The position numbers and the translations under genes are program-made. Positions 63,769 through 64,000 of a stretch of 64,000 bases of DNA are shown piece after piece (the first letter of the stretch is position 1; the number at the start of each line of letters is the position of its first letter). This DNA is from Aspidapion aeneum (Eukaryota; Arthropoda; Insecta; Coleoptera; Brentidae), in NCBI GenBank assembly GCA_963576565.1, contig OY755038.1:143526419-143590418 (forward strand). Reading direction: 5' to 3'. Below the pieces are notes generated by a model. The model saw nothing but the letters and a program-made list of their open reading frames with translations, was not told where the DNA came from and did not search any database.

Positions 63769-64000
63769 CTAACTTAAATAATTAAAGGATCCGACACTAT
63801 GGTTAACCTTAGGGTTTTTGCAATTCATGCTGGAGCAATAGAAATAAAATTCGTTTTGTGCGATAACTAAATGTAGATAATTTGTATTTCTCCAATCTTT
63901 TAATACCAGGGTCGCTTCTACGGTTTCCCCTGGTTCTATTTTTAAAATATCTTCTTTTGAAATATTTAGAATTTCGAAGCTTTTTGTCTTCTCCCCATTC
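63769..64000 (-). CDS. Possible C-terminal exon of a gene running off the right edge
   Basis: From the edge to the TAG at 63769-63771 the minus strand is open for 76 codons without an ATG. It reads GEKTKSFEILNISKEDILKI, then EPGETVEATLVL, DWRNTNYLHLVIAQ and FYFYCSSMNCKNPKV. Residue use is balanced and beta-strand-like, unlike the surrounding AT-rich noise, with a Cys pair CSSMNC. It could be the last exon of a host gene or the end of another transposon protein. I do not recognise it. The rest of the gene lies beyond the window. Confidence 0.4.
   Translation of the reverse strand, partial: NGEKTKSFEILNISKEDILKIEPGETVEATLVLKDWRNTNYLHLVIAQNEFYFYCSSMNCKNPKVNHSVGSFNYLS

Overview
This window is an AT-rich stretch of an animal genome, most probably an insect. 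It is built almost entirely of nested transposable elements. The insect call rests on the mix of Ty3/Gypsy and BEL/Pao LTR retrotransposons, an arthropod-style Polinton/Maverick, hAT-like and MITE-like DNA elements, and GT-AG introns. I see no bacterial features, no tRNA or rRNA genes and no CRISPR array. The only hint of a host gene is an open, unstarted reading frame at the extreme right edge (63769-64000, minus strand).

Layout, left to right. 1-582 is flanking DNA. 587-6205 is a decayed plus-strand Gypsy copy (Gypsy-A; target duplication GTAT) that has lost its reverse transcriptase core. 6627-48978 is a second, minus-strand copy of the same family (Gypsy-B; target duplication ATAT), split between 8305 and 43995. 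The split is caused by a 35.7 kb insertion flanked by the 4-bp duplication GATG. That insertion (8306-43994) is itself an LTR element with 2.5-2.6 kb LTRs, a tRNA-Lys-type primer site and a polypurine tract, but no coding capacity of its own: a LARD-like element. Two further elements lie inside it. One is a 16.8 kb Polinton (14819-31635; 475-485 bp terminal inverted repeats; 6-bp duplication GGAGTA). The other is a nearly pristine BEL/Pao element (32766-40091; identical-length 760-bp LTRs; duplication GTTAT; one intact 1768-aa polyprotein). Right of Gypsy-B, 49639-61902 is bounded by hAT-like ends with a perfect 8-bp duplication (ATTATGAT). It contains a fold-back structure with a roughly 410-bp (GAACC)n array, a decayed minus-strand BEL/Pao element (52143-59083), a 1566-bp tandem duplication that made a third LTR copy, and a TA-flanked MITE. 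A TTAA-flanked MITE-like element lies at 62365-63260.

The Polinton carries integrase with a chromodomain, a protein I tentatively place in DUF8207, a packaging ATPase, a PLA2-like/adenoviral-type protease fusion, minor and major capsid proteins and protein-primed DNA polymerase B. It also has several small proteins, two of which appear to be spliced. Together these would make a self-synthesising, virion-capable transposon. This copy is dead: integrase and ATPase each have one in-frame stop, the major capsid gene one frameshift, and polymerase two frameshifts. The protease fusion, minor capsid protein and DUF8207-like protein remain open.

The most unusual object is the LARD-like element. Its LTRs hold a 145-bp tandem array, six units in one and five in the other. 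Its interior is a mosaic of at least five unrelated tandem arrays, one of them a repeated hairpin. A patch of that hairpin array has replaced part of the 3' LTR. I have no database evidence, so novelty statements are inferences.
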